From: Micromonospora parva
GTDB taxonomy: Bacteria > Actinomycetota > Actinomycetes > Mycobacteriales > Micromonosporaceae
NCBI RefSeq assembly: GCF_000718515.1
Contig: NZ_JNZS01000011.1
Coordinates: 1 to 64,000, forward strand
Direction of reading: 5' to 3'
Length of the DNA: 64,000 bases
In this document: one piece after another, positions 8,084 through 16,439 of the stretch
Numbering within the stretch: position 1 is the stretch's first letter
Layout: each line of letters starts with the position of its first letter
Translations under genes and position numbers: made by a program
The notes under the pieces: model-generated
Seen by the model: the letters and a program-made list of their open reading frames with translations, nothing else
Told to the model about the DNA's origin: nothing
Database searches by the model: none

Positions 8084-8980
8084 CTAGAAACGATCGACAA
8101 ACTGTGAGTCAAGCCACTCGCGGAAGCGCTGCACCCAGTCGCCGTCGGTGGTCGGCCAGTCGAACTGGCCGGTCATCGCGAGCACCCCGATCACGACCGC
8201 GGCCAACCCGATCAGCACGCCGAAGAGCGCGTCGGTAGTGCCGGCGACGTGCCGACGGCGGGTGGCCATCAGGCCGAGCACCGCGAGCACCGCACCGAAC
8301 GCGCCGAGGCCGATGCCGTACCCGGCCAGGGTGCCGGTCAGCACGAACATCGCGCCGGCGACCGAGACGATCAGGCCGAGCGTGGCGAGCAGGCTGGCGC
8401 GTGGCTTCGGGCCCCGCGTCACCGGCGGCTCGGGCGTGGTGACGCCCGGAGTCGGGTCGACGGGGCGGTCCGTGGTGGCCCGGTCGGTGGTGTCGGACCG
8501 CCGGGTGACGCTGTCGCGCTCGGCGGTGCGTGCCGTGCTCGGGGTGACGGTGGGCCGGGCGTCGGTCTCCGCAGTCTCTGCGGTGCCGGTGCGGGCCTCG
8601 GAGGCGCCCGGGTGGGTCGTGCCGGACACGGGCTCGGGTGCGACGGGACGGGTGGCGCCGTTGGACGGTTCGGGCGCGACCGGGCGAGCGGTGCCGGCCC
8701 GGGGCTCGGGCTCCACCGGCCGCGCGGTGGCGGCGCGGGCAACCGCCGCCCGCTCGTTGGCCCGCCGCTCGGCCTCACTGGTCTGGCCGTCGGTGGCGCC
8801 CGCGCTGCGGTACGTCGTCTGGTCGGCGTCGCGGTCGGTGACCACCGGCCGGCCGGCGTTGTCACCGGTCGGGCCGGTCTCGGTGACCGCGGTGTCGCGG
8901 CCGTCCACGCGGCCGTCGAGGTTCTCGTCCCGCGTCGGTGCCGGCTCGGACCGGCGGGACAGCGAAGGAATCCTGACCAC
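8084..8980 (-). CDS. Membrane protein with repeat-rich N-terminal domain
   Basis: A 298-residue protein. Residues 1-190 are polar, low-complexity and Thr/Arg/Pro/Glu-rich, with a degenerate repeat of about 13 residues (ARPVEPEP, ARPVAPEP, TRPVAPEP, then THPGASE). Residues 195-280 form three or four hydrophobic helices, and the last 20 residues are an aromatic, charged amphipathic tail. The start is GTG 8980 with an ideal AGGAGG (complement of 8987-8992) 6 nt before it. No enzymatic motif. A disordered cytoplasmic region tethered to a small membrane anchor is inferred. The tandem hairpins follow directly downstream. Confidence 0.75.
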   Translation of the reverse strand: MVRIPSLSRRSEPAPTRDENLDGRVDGRDTAVTETGPTGDNAGRPVVTDRDADQTTYRSAGATDGQTSEAERRANERAAVARAATARPVEPEPRAGTARPVAPEPSNGATRPVAPEPVSGTTHPGASEARTGTAETAETDARPTVTPSTARTAERDSVTRRSDTTDRATTDRPVDPTPGVTTPEPPVTRGPKPRASLLATLGLIVSVAGAMFVLTGTLAGYGIGLGAFGAVLAVLGLMATRRRHVAGTTDALFGVLIGLAAVVIGVLAMTGQFDWPTTDGDWVQRFREWLDSQFVDRF

Positions 8981-9164
8981 TACACACCTCCTGATGAATG
9001 CGTGGTGGCCGACGGAAAGGGTGGCACCCACGCGGTGTCGTACCTCAAATACCCACCTGGGCGTTTCCTGACACCAATCCTGGGTACGAGCGCCGAGCCC
9101 GGCTGATGCGGGCCCTGATCGGCGCGCGGCCCGGGCCGGGCGGGACTGGCTATCCTTGGCACCC

Positions 9165-9974
9165 GTGCCAGAGGGACACACGATCCACCGCTTGGCGGCC
9201 CGGCACGCCGAGCTGTTCGCCGGGGACAAGCTGCACGCCGCGAGCCCGCAGGGTCGTTTCGCCGAGGGTGCGGCCCGGCTCTCCGGGACCGTGCTGGACG
9301 GCACCGAGGCGTACGGCAAGCACCTGCTGCACCACTACGCCGGTGAGCTGACCGTGCACGTACACCTCGGGCTGTACGGCAAGTTCGCCGACGGGCCGGG
9401 GGAGCCGCCGGAGCCGGTCGGCCAGGTGCGGCTGCGGCTGGCCAGCGACCGGCACTGGCTCGACCTGCGTGGCCCCACGGCCTGCGAGCTGCTCACCCCG
9501 CCCGAGGTGGCGGCACTGCGGGACCGCCTCGGGCCGGATCCGTTACGCGGCGACGCCGACCCGGAGCGGGCGTACGCCCGGATCTCGCGCAGTGCCACAC
9601 CTCTCGCCGCGCTGCTGCTGGACCAGTCGGTGGTGGCCGGCACCGGCTTGATCTTCGTGACCGAGGCGCTGTTCCGGGCCGGGCTGTCGCCTACGATGCC
9701 CGGCCGGCAGCTGACCGGAGCCGGTTGGGACGCGCTCTGGGCGGACCTGGTCGGGCTGATGCGGCTCGCCGTGGAGCACGGCCGCATCGACACGGTCCGC
9801 GATGCGCACCTGCCCGAGGCGATGGGCCGCCCGGCCCGGGTGGACCGGCACGGTGGCGAGGTGTACGTCTACCGCCGCCCCGGGGCGCCCTGCCACGTCT
9901 GCGGCACCGAGATCAGCCGTGGTGAGCTTGCCGGGCGCAACCTCTACTGGTGTCGTACCTGTCAGGTGGATTGA
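9165..9974 (+). CDS. nei: Nei/Fpg-family DNA glycosylase (AP lyase)
   Basis: A 269-residue base-excision repair enzyme for oxidised bases. The start must be GTG 9165, because the chemistry needs Pro2 as nucleophile and Glu3, and translation from there gives MPEGHTIHR. Lys52 (YGKHLLHHY) is the conserved beta-turn lysine, an H2TH region follows, and the C-terminal zinc finger has Cys 243, 246, 263 and 266. TATCCT at 9151-9156 ends 8 nt before the start and there is no Shine-Dalgarno, so the message is probably leaderless. Codon 127 is TTA (9543-9545). Convergent with the kinase gene. Confidence 0.92.
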   Translation: MPEGHTIHRLAARHAELFAGDKLHAASPQGRFAEGAARLSGTVLDGTEAYGKHLLHHYAGELTVHVHLGLYGKFADGPGEPPEPVGQVRLRLASDRHWLDLRGPTACELLTPPEVAALRDRLGPDPLRGDADPERAYARISRSATPLAALLLDQSVVAGTGLIFVTEALFRAGLSPTMPGRQLTGAGWDALWADLVGLMRLAVEHGRIDTVRDAHLPEAMGRPARVDRHGGEVYVYRRPGAPCHVCGTEISRGELAGRNLYWCRTCQVD

Positions 9975-10000
9975 GCCGGTCGTCCTGACGCTGAGCGGCT

Positions 10001-10882
10001 TCAGTCGGCGTCGAGCAGCCAGCGGACCACCTCGATATTCTGCGCAAAGACAACGTCGTCGGCGACGCTCCAGGCCAGCGTGTGCCCGATCGTCCAACCC
10101 CGAGCCCGCTCCCGGTCCAGCCCCAGCTCGGCACAGAGCCGGTCCAGCCGGTGCCGGACGGCGGCCGGTGAGTGCCCCAACTCCTGGCCGCGCACCATCG
10201 GCACCACCGAGAACTCCCGTTCCCCGGTCAGCGGTTTCGGGTCGATCGCCAGCCACGGCCCCCGGTCGCCGGGGAGCGCGTCGGCGGCGAGCACGTTGCC
10301 GGCGTGCAGGTCCTGATTGACCAGCACCTGCTCACCCTGGCTCGACGCCAGGTCGCCGAGCAGGTCGAGCGCCGCGTCGAGCAGCCGCCGCTGGTACGGC
10401 CGGCCGGTCCGTTCCCAGGCCCGGGGCATCCGGTCGATCCAGCCGGCGGCCTCCTGCGCCAGCGGGGTGAACGGCGCGCCGGCCGGTCGCCAGAGCCGGG
10501 GGAGCAGCCCGATCACCGCGTCGAGCGCCCGGTCCGGCGGAAGGTCGTGCAGGGGAGTGCCGGGCTGGCAGCGTTCCAGCAGCAGGGCGCGCCGCCCGGG
10601 GTCGTGGGCGAGCAGGCGGATCGCCGCGTCACCGTCCCAGTGGGCCAACGCGTCGGCCTCGTGCCGGCTCTCCTCGTCGGGGTACTGGAGCTTCAGCACC
10701 GCCGCCGTGCCGTCGGGCAGCTGAGCGGGGAGCGCCAGCGAGGCGTACGCGTACCGGAAGGGTGGGTCGAGTCGCAGCGACCACTGCTGCGCGCACTCCG
10801 CCAGCCACGTCGGGAGGGTGGCCAGCCAGGCGCGACCGGCGGGTGATCCGCGTACCCAGTCAAGTCCCTCGGGCAGATCCAT
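10001..10882 (-). CDS. Aminoglycoside/hydroxyurea-type phosphotransferase (APH(6)-like)
   Basis: A 293-residue APH-fold kinase resembling the streptomycin 6-phosphotransferase/hydroxyurea-resistance group. The Brenner-type motif VNQDLHAGNVL supplies the catalytic Asp and Asn, and LAIDPKPLTGE supplies the metal-binding Asp. An early Lys in AAVLKLQYPDEE matches the ATP-binding lysine, with Glu-containing helix after it. The start at ATG 10882 has AGGAGG 5 nt upstream. Many actinomycete homologues are uncharacterised, so resistance should not be assumed. Divergent from the deaminase gene. Confidence 0.85.
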   Translation of the reverse strand: MDLPEGLDWVRGSPAGRAWLATLPTWLAECAQQWSLRLDPPFRYAYASLALPAQLPDGTAAVLKLQYPDEESRHEADALAHWDGDAAIRLLAHDPGRRALLLERCQPGTPLHDLPPDRALDAVIGLLPRLWRPAGAPFTPLAQEAAGWIDRMPRAWERTGRPYQRRLLDAALDLLGDLASSQGEQVLVNQDLHAGNVLAADALPGDRGPWLAIDPKPLTGEREFSVVPMVRGQELGHSPAAVRHRLDRLCAELGLDRERARGWTIGHTLAWSVADDVVFAQNIEVVRWLLDAD

Positions 10883-10965
10883 CTGGTCCTCCTGGGCTGT
10901 CACGGCGTTCCTGTGCCGGTCCACAGTGGCTAGCGTGGACGGGTGCAGATTGGCGAGGAGGATCG

Positions 10966-11391
10966 ATGACCCCCGACGACGAGAAGTTTCTCCGCCAGGC
11001 CGTGGAGATCGCCAGGCGGGCTGGGGCGTCCGGCGAACGGCCGTTCGGCTCGCTGCTTGTCGACGCGGCCGGCGTGGTCCTGGTCGAGGACCACAACACG
11101 GTGGTCTCCGACGCGGACATCAGCGCGCATCCGGAGTTGAAGCTGGCCGTCTGGGCGGCCCGGGAGCTTCCGCCCGAGGTGGCTGCCGGCACCACCATGT
11201 TCACCAGTTGCCAGCCCTGCGGGATGTGTGCGACAGCGATCGAGCGGTCTGGCCTCGGCCGGGTGGTGTACGCGCTGTCCAGCGAGCAGTTCGAGGAGGT
11301 CAAGCCGCCCACCCCGGCGCTGCCCCCGGTCCGGTACGAGGGGCCGGCGCTGTTCGAGGAGGCACGTCGGCCGATCGACGACTACTACTGA
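10966..11391 (+). CDS. Zinc nucleoside/nucleobase deaminase
   Basis: A 141-residue cytidine/deoxycytidylate-deaminase-fold enzyme. The zinc site is complete: HPE (His ligand and catalytic Glu) near residue 48 and the SCQPCGMC element near 84-91. Length and the ERPFGSLLVD start resemble guanine-deaminase/TadA-like small deaminases more than cytidine deaminases. The HPE in place of the usual HAE is a minor variation. The start ATG 10966 has GAGGAGG about 5 nt upstream. Substrate cannot be assigned. Confidence 0.85.
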   Translation: MTPDDEKFLRQAVEIARRAGASGERPFGSLLVDAAGVVLVEDHNTVVSDADISAHPELKLAVWAARELPPEVAAGTTMFTSCQPCGMCATAIERSGLGRVVYALSSEQFEEVKPPTPALPPVRYEGPALFEEARRPIDDYY

Positions 11392-11626
11392 CCGAAGCTG
11401 TCCCGCTGTGGTGTGACGCAGCCGGAATTGACAGTCGGCCGGCTGCCGGAGCAGGGTTGACCGGTGACAACGATGTCAACGGACAAAAGGGAAGGGATTG
11501 TGTGCATGATCCTCTCCCTACCGCACCCGGTTCGCGGTGTCCCCTTGACGGTTTCCCGGCGCGGACCCGGTCTGTCCGCCGATCCTGGCCGTATGTCCCT
11601 TTCCTACCCAACGGTGACCAGCTGAG
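11392..11626. other. Intergenic region upstream of the sugar isomerase operon
   Basis: 235 nt, less GC-biased than the flanks. It must contain the promoter for the isomerase/kinase operon; a TTGACG hexamer at 11545-11550 is the only -35-like match and has no good -10 partner. A 50-codon ORF at 11473-11625 ends one base before the isomerase start, but I do not accept it as a gene. Confidence 0.45.
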
Positions 11627-12892
11627 ATGACCGACGTGCCCCGATCCGACGCCGCAACGACCCCCGCTCCGGCGGGGTCGACAGACCTGCCCGATCTGGA
11701 CGACTTCCTCGCCGACCAGACCCGGACCTTGCTCGACACCGCCCGCCGCTCGGTACGGGCCGAGGGCGGCTTCTGGTGGTTGACCGACGACCGCACCCCG
11801 GATCGGGGCGAACCGATCCACACCTGGATCACCTGCCGGATGACCCACGTGGCAGCCCTCGCCCATCGCAACGGCGACCCGGACGCCGCCGCCCTGGTCG
11901 ACCACGGGGTCGCCGCGCTCAGCACGCTGCTGCGCGACGACCGGTACGGCGGCTGGTTCAGCGCGGTGGACCAGCAGGGCGCACCCGTCAACGACCGCAA
12001 GGCCGGCTACGACCACGCGTTCGTGCTGCTCGCCGCCTCCAGCGCGGCGCGCGCCGGACGGCCCGGCGCGGACCGCTTGCTCGCGGACGTGCTGGCCGTC
12101 GTGCGGGACCGGTTCTGGGACGAGGACGCCGGGGCGGTCCGCGAGTCGTGGAACCGCGACTGGACGGTCACCGAGGACTACCGGGGCGCCAACAGCAGCA
12201 TGCACATGGTCGAGGCGTTCCTCGGCGCTACCGCCGCCACCGGCGACGCGAGCTGGGCCGACCGGGCCCTGCGGATCGCCACCCACCTCGTGCACGGTGA
12301 GGCGGCCCGGCACGACTGGCGGCTGCCCGAACACTTCACCACCGACTGGTCGCCGCTGCCCGACTACAACCGGGACCAGCCCGCCGACCCGTTCCGGCCG
12401 TACGGCTCCACCATCGGGCACTGGCTGGAGTGGGCCCGGCTGCTGCTGGAGCTGGAGGCGGTGCTGCCGCAGCCACCCCGCTGGCTGCTCGCCGACGCCC
12501 GCGCCCTGTTCGCCGCCGCCGTGCGTCGCGGCTGGGCCGCCGACGGCGCGGACGGCTTCGTCTACACGATCGACTGGGACGACCGGCCGGTGGTGCGCTC
12601 CCGGATGCACTGGGTGCTCGCCGAGGCCGTCGGTGCGGCGATCACCCTGCACCGGCGCACCGGGGACGCGGTCTACCTCGACTGGTACCGGGCCTTCTGG
12701 GCGTACGCCCGCCGCAGTCTCATCGACCAGACCGGATGGCGGCACGAGTTGGACGCGCAGAACCGGCCCGCCGGCACGGTCTGGCACGGCCGACCGGACG
12801 TCTACCACGCCTACCAGGCGGTACTGCTGTCCCGCGCGGCCGACGGGCTCGGTGGCCCCGGCCCGCTCGCACCGGGGGAGGTGACCGCGTGA
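11627..12892 (+). CDS. AGE-family sugar isomerase (mannose or sulfoquinovose isomerase type)
   Basis: A 421-residue (alpha/alpha)6-barrel protein of the N-acylglucosamine 2-epimerase superfamily. Signatures of the YihS/aldose-ketose isomerase branch are visible: THVAAL, NSSMHMVEAFL, GHWLEWARLL, SRMHWVLAEAV and YHAYQAVLL, which carry the conserved Asn/His/Glu set of the active site. Known relatives interconvert mannose and fructose or sulfoquinovose and sulfofructose. The GTGA overlap with the downstream PfkB kinase supports an aldose to ketose to ketose-phosphate pathway. No sulfolactaldehyde or aldolase gene is nearby, which favours the mannose/fructose reading. The start has only a weak ribosome site. 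Confidence 0.8.
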   Translation: MTDVPRSDAATTPAPAGSTDLPDLDDFLADQTRTLLDTARRSVRAEGGFWWLTDDRTPDRGEPIHTWITCRMTHVAALAHRNGDPDAAALVDHGVAALSTLLRDDRYGGWFSAVDQQGAPVNDRKAGYDHAFVLLAASSAARAGRPGADRLLADVLAVVRDRFWDEDAGAVRESWNRDWTVTEDYRGANSSMHMVEAFLGATAATGDASWADRALRIATHLVHGEAARHDWRLPEHFTTDWSPLPDYNRDQPADPFRPYGSTIGHWLEWARLLLELEAVLPQPPRWLLADARALFAAAVRRGWAADGADGFVYTIDWDDRPVVRSRMHWVLAEAVGAAITLHRRTGDAVYLDWYRAFWAYARRSLIDQTGWRHELDAQNRPAGTVWHGRPDVYHAYQAVLLSRAADGLGGPGPLAPGEVTA

Positions 12893-13845
12893 TCGTCGTC
12901 GCGGGTGAGGCACTGATCGACCTGGTCGTCACCGCCGAGGGTCAGCGGGCGGTGCCGGGTGGCTCCCCGGCGAACGTCGCTGTCACACTGGCCCGGCTCG
13001 ACCAGCCGGTACGACTGCTGGCCCGGCTCGCCGACGACGAGTACGGTCGGCAGCTCGTCGAGCACCTGAGCGCCAACCGGGTGGACCTGGGGTGGGCGGT
13101 GCACGCCGAGGAGCCCACGTCGGTGGCGGTGGCCACGCTGAACGCCGCCGGGCAGGCCAGCTACGAATTCCGGCTGGCCGGTGCGGCGGACTGGCAGTGG
13201 ACGCCGCGCGAGCTGCCCGAACTGGCCGGAACACCGGCGGTCGCGTTGCACACCGGATCCCTCGCGCTCGCGCTGGCCCCCGGTGCGGAAGTGCTGGAGG
13301 GCCTGCTCGCCCGGGAACGCCAGCGGGACGGGCTCACCGTCTCCATCGACCTCAACCTGCGGCCGAGCATCGTCACGGACCGGGCGGCGGAGCAGGAGCG
13401 GGTACGCCGGCAGATCCGCCTCGCGCACCTGGTCAAGGCCAGCGACGAGGATCTGGCCTGGCTCTACCCGGACCGGTCGCTGGCCGACGTGATGACCGAG
13501 TGGCGGGCGGCCGGGGTGTCCTGCGCCGTGGTGACCCGGGGCGGCGAGGGTGCCTGGCTGCTCGCGCCCGACGGCTCGCTGCACGAGGAGCCGGCGGTGC
13601 GGACCACTGTTGTCGACACCGTCGGTGCCGGCGACTCGTTCACCGGTGGCCTGCTGGCCGCGCTGGCCGACCTCGACGCGCTCGGTGACCGGCCAGCCGA
13701 CCGGCTCGCCGCGGTGACCGGGCCGCAGTGGGGTGTGGTCCTCCGGCGGGCCGCCACGGTGGCCGCGTTGACCTGCGCCCGCCGCGGCGCCAACCCGCCC
13801 ACCCGCGCCGAGGTCGAAGCCCTCCTCACCACCAACCCCGCCTGA
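12889..13845 (+). CDS. PfkB-family carbohydrate kinase (fructokinase-like)
   Basis: A 318-residue ribokinase-fold sugar kinase. It has the N-terminal GEALIDLV start, the GGSPANVA glycine signature near residue 22, and the C-terminal VDTVGAGDSFTGG with the catalytic Asp. The start is GTG 12889 overlapping the stop of the isomerase gene (GTGA) with GGGGGAGG just upstream; the upstream frame extension is a shadow. Probable substrate is the ketose made by the isomerase, fructose if that enzyme is a mannose isomerase. The operon ends in a long inverted repeat. Confidence 0.87.
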   Translation: MIVVAGEALIDLVVTAEGQRAVPGGSPANVAVTLARLDQPVRLLARLADDEYGRQLVEHLSANRVDLGWAVHAEEPTSVAVATLNAAGQASYEFRLAGAADWQWTPRELPELAGTPAVALHTGSLALALAPGAEVLEGLLARERQRDGLTVSIDLNLRPSIVTDRAAEQERVRRQIRLAHLVKASDEDLAWLYPDRSLADVMTEWRAAGVSCAVVTRGGEGAWLLAPDGSLHEEPAVRTTVVDTVGAGDSFTGGLLAALADLDALGDRPADRLAAVTGPQWGVVLRRAATVAALTCARRGANPPTRAEVEALLTTNPA

Positions 13846-13873
13846 CCCTGCCCGCGCCGCCCCTCCCCACCTC

Positions 13874-13948
13874 CGCGATCTTGCGCTTTCTGTCCCGGCA
13901 GAGCGGGCGATATGCCGACAAAGCGACAACAGAAACCGCAAGATCGCG
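13874..13948. repeat. Long inverted repeat between convergent genes
   Basis: CGCGATCTTGCG (13874-13885) pairs with 13937-13948, and TTTCTGT (13887-13893) with ACAGAAA (13929-13935), giving a 20-position stem with one C-C mismatch and a 35-nt apical region. It lies 29 nt after the pfkB stop and 48 nt from the LacI-gene stop. The AT-containing arms differ from ordinary G/C terminators here, so I read it as a dispersed palindromic element that may also terminate transcription. Confidence 0.7.
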
Positions 13949-13995
13949 CGTGCGGTGGGGTGGGGTGTGGGCGCGGGGCCGGGGGAGGGAGGGGG

Positions 13996-15009
13996 TTAGG
14001 GGAGGCCGCGCTTCAGCAGGGTGGTGGGGAGGACCGTTGTGGAGGGCGGGGTGTCGTCGCCGGCTATCCGTTGGAACAGTCGCTCGGTGGCGACCCTCGC
14101 CAGCTCCCGGGTGTCGTACGCGACGACGGTCAGCGGCCGGGGCATCAGGTGGGCCAGTTCGAAGTCGTCGAAGCCGACCAGCGCGGCGTCACTGCCCCGC
14201 CGGTGCAACTCCTGGAGCGCACCGACGGTGAGCCGGTTGTTGGCGCAGAAGAACGCGGTGGGCGGCTCCGGGAGGTCGAGGAGCGCGGCGACCGCCCGCC
14301 CGGCCTCCTCGGGAGCGATGAGCCGTTCGCGGACCAGCGAATCGTCCGGCTCGACTCCGGCGGCGTCCAGCGCCGCCCGGGCCCCGGTCAGCCGCTCACG
14401 CATGGTGGGCACACTCGGCGCGCCGAGCAGCAGCCCGACCCGCCGGTGCCCCTCGTCGAGCAGCGCGTTGACCCCGGCCTGACTGCCGCCCCGGTTGTCC
14501 AACAGCACGGCGTCGGCTTGCAGCCCCTGCGGCGGCCGGTCCAGGAACACCACCGGCATGCCCAGCTCGACCTCACGCCGCAGGAACGAGTGGTCGAGGC
14601 CCGCCGGCACCACCAGCAGACCGTCGACCCGGCGTTGGGTGAAGTCCTGGAGCAGGGCGCGTTCCCGCTCCGGGTCCTCCTCGGAGGACGCGGTGATCAG
14701 CATGGTGCCGTGGGCGGCGGCGATCTCGGCGGCGACGCTGGCGATGGTCGCGTAGAACGGGTTGGCGATTTCCTCGATCAGCAGCCCGACGGTGGCGTTG
14801 AGCTGCCGGGAGCGCAGGTTACGAGCGATGTCGTTGCGCCGGAAGCCCAGCTCGGCGATGGCGGCCAGCACCCGGCCGACCAACTCCTGCCCCACCGGCT
14901 CGTCGTTGACGACCCGGGAGACCGTCTTCAGGCTGACGTCGGCCCGCCGGGCCACGTCGACCATGGTGGGGCGCCGACGCGTCGTCGGCCGGGTCGGGGT
15001 CTGGGTCAC
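13996..15009 (-). CDS. LacI-family transcriptional regulator
   Basis: A 337-residue repressor. The N-terminal helix-turn-helix DVARRADVSLKTVSRVVND is canonical and includes the hinge region into RSRQLNATVGLLIEEI; the rest is the periplasmic-binding-like sugar-sensing core. GTG 15009 is preferred because GGAGG precedes it by 8-9 nt; the GTG at 15024 overlaps that ribosome site. It may control the convergent isomerase/kinase operon (sugar sensing) although no LacI-type operator was found in front of that operon. It follows the flavoprotein gene by 27 nt on the same strand. Confidence 0.9.
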   Translation of the reverse strand: MTQTPTRPTTRRRPTMVDVARRADVSLKTVSRVVNDEPVGQELVGRVLAAIAELGFRRNDIARNLRSRQLNATVGLLIEEIANPFYATIASVAAEIAAAHGTMLITASSEEDPERERALLQDFTQRRVDGLLVVPAGLDHSFLRREVELGMPVVFLDRPPQGLQADAVLLDNRGGSQAGVNALLDEGHRRVGLLLGAPSVPTMRERLTGARAALDAAGVEPDDSLVRERLIAPEEAGRAVAALLDLPEPPTAFFCANNRLTVGALQELHRRGSDAALVGFDDFELAHLMPRPLTVVAYDTRELARVATERLFQRIAGDDTPPSTTVLPTTLLKRGLP

Positions 15010-15036
15010 GGGGTGGTCCTCCACGGCGGGCGCGGG

Positions 15037-16416
15037 TCAACGGTCGAGCGCGGCGAGCGCGTCGACCGCTTTTCGGGCGGCGATGAGCACCGGATCCCAC
15101 ACCGGCGCGTACGGCGGAGCGTAGCCCAGGTCCAGCTGCGTCATATCGTCCACCGTCATGCCGTTCCACAGCGCCACGGCCAGCGTGTCGATCCGTTTGG
15201 CCGCCTCGGACCAACCGACGATCTGCGCGCCGAGCAACCGGCCGCTGGGACGCTCGGCGATCAGCTTGACCGTCATCGGCCGGGAACCGGGGTAGTAGCC
15301 GGCCCGATTGGTCGACTCGGCGATCACCGAGACGAACTCGAAGCCGGCAGCCTTGGCGTCGCGTTCGCGCAGACCCGTCCGACCGACCTCCAGGTCGCAG
15401 ACCTTGGTCACCGCCGTGCCGATCACGCCCGTGAAGGTGGCGTACTCGCCGCCGATGTTGATCCCGGCGACCCGGCCCTGCTTGTTGGCGTGCGTGCCGA
15501 GCGGCACGTGCACCGGCAGCCCGCTGACCCGGTGCAGGGTCTCCACGCAGTCGCCGGCCGCCCAGATCCCGGGGAGCCCGGGCACCCGCATCCGGCGGTC
15601 GACCCGGATCGCTCCGGTCGGCCCGAGAGGCAGCCCGGCCGCCTCGGCGAGCGCGGTGTTGGGGCGTACGCCGAGACCCAGGACGACGACGTCGGCCGGG
15701 ATCGACCCCTCTTCGGTGACCACGGCGGACACCCGGCCGTTGTGCTCCTCCAGGCCGGTCACCGGCAGGCTGCCCCGGATCGTGATGCCGAGGCCGCGCA
15801 TCGCGTCGGCGACCAGCTCGCCCATGTCGCTGTCCACCGTCGACATGGGCTGCTCGCCCGCCTCCACCAGGGTCACCGAGAGGCCGCGTTGGATCATGGC
15901 CTCGGCGATCTCGACGCCGATGTATCCGCCGCCGATCACCACCGCCCGGCGCGGCTGAGGGTCGGCGTCGAGCCAGTCGCGCAGCGCCGCCCCGTCGTCG
16001 AGGGTCTGCATGCCGAACACCCCGTGCGCGTCGGTGACCGCCCACGGTGGCTTCACCGGCACCGCGCCGGTGGCGTACATCAGGTCGTCGAAGCGTTCAC
16101 GGACCTCGCCGCCGTCCTCCAGGTTCTGGGCCACCACCTCGCGGCGCTCCAGGTCGATGGTCGTGACCTCGTGGCGCATGCGGACGTCCATCGCGTGCTC
16201 CCGGCGGAAGACCTCCGGATCGCGGGCGATCAGCGCCTCGGGGTCGGGCACCAGCCCGCTGATCCAGTACGGGATGCCGCACGCCGAGTAGGAGGTGAAG
16301 TGGCCGCGCTCGAAGACCACGATCTCCAGGTCGTCGCGACCACGGCGGCGTCGGGCCTGGGACGCCGCCGACATTCCGGCGGCGTCCCCGCCGATGACGA
16401 TCAGCCGTTGGGCCAC
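15037..16416 (-). CDS. CoA-disulfide-reductase-like flavoprotein
   Basis: A 459-residue FAD/NAD(P)H pyridine-nucleotide-disulfide oxidoreductase. The N-terminal dinucleotide fold starts LIVIGGDAAGMSAAS, the active-site single cysteine is Cys46 in SYSACGIPYW, and the second nucleotide fold is VVIGGGYIGVEIAE. The C-terminal YAPPYAPVWDP matches the tyrosine motif of CoA-disulfide reductases and related NADH oxidase/persulfide reductases. Reduction of low-molecular-weight disulfides or persulfides in the cytoplasm is likely; exact substrate unknown. Confidence 0.88.
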   Translation of the reverse strand: MAQRLIVIGGDAAGMSAASQARRRRGRDDLEIVVFERGHFTSYSACGIPYWISGLVPDPEALIARDPEVFRREHAMDVRMRHEVTTIDLERREVVAQNLEDGGEVRERFDDLMYATGAVPVKPPWAVTDAHGVFGMQTLDDGAALRDWLDADPQPRRAVVIGGGYIGVEIAEAMIQRGLSVTLVEAGEQPMSTVDSDMGELVADAMRGLGITIRGSLPVTGLEEHNGRVSAVVTEEGSIPADVVVLGLGVRPNTALAEAAGLPLGPTGAIRVDRRMRVPGLPGIWAAGDCVETLHRVSGLPVHVPLGTHANKQGRVAGINIGGEYATFTGVIGTAVTKVCDLEVGRTGLRERDAKAAGFEFVSVIAESTNRAGYYPGSRPMTVKLIAERPSGRLLGAQIVGWSEAAKRIDTLAVALWNGMTVDDMTQLDLGYAPPYAPVWDPVLIAARKAVDALAALDR

Positions 16417-16439
16417 GAGTTCATCCTGTCACGCGACGA

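Noticed and set aside
11473..11625. A 50-codon ORF (ATG 11473) ending one base before the AGE-family isomerase start, with AGGGAAGGG before an internal ATG at 11506.
   Set aside because: Composition is ordinary intergenic, no family resemblance, and the ribosome-site match is to an internal Met only. It could be a leader peptide, but nothing supports it beyond position.
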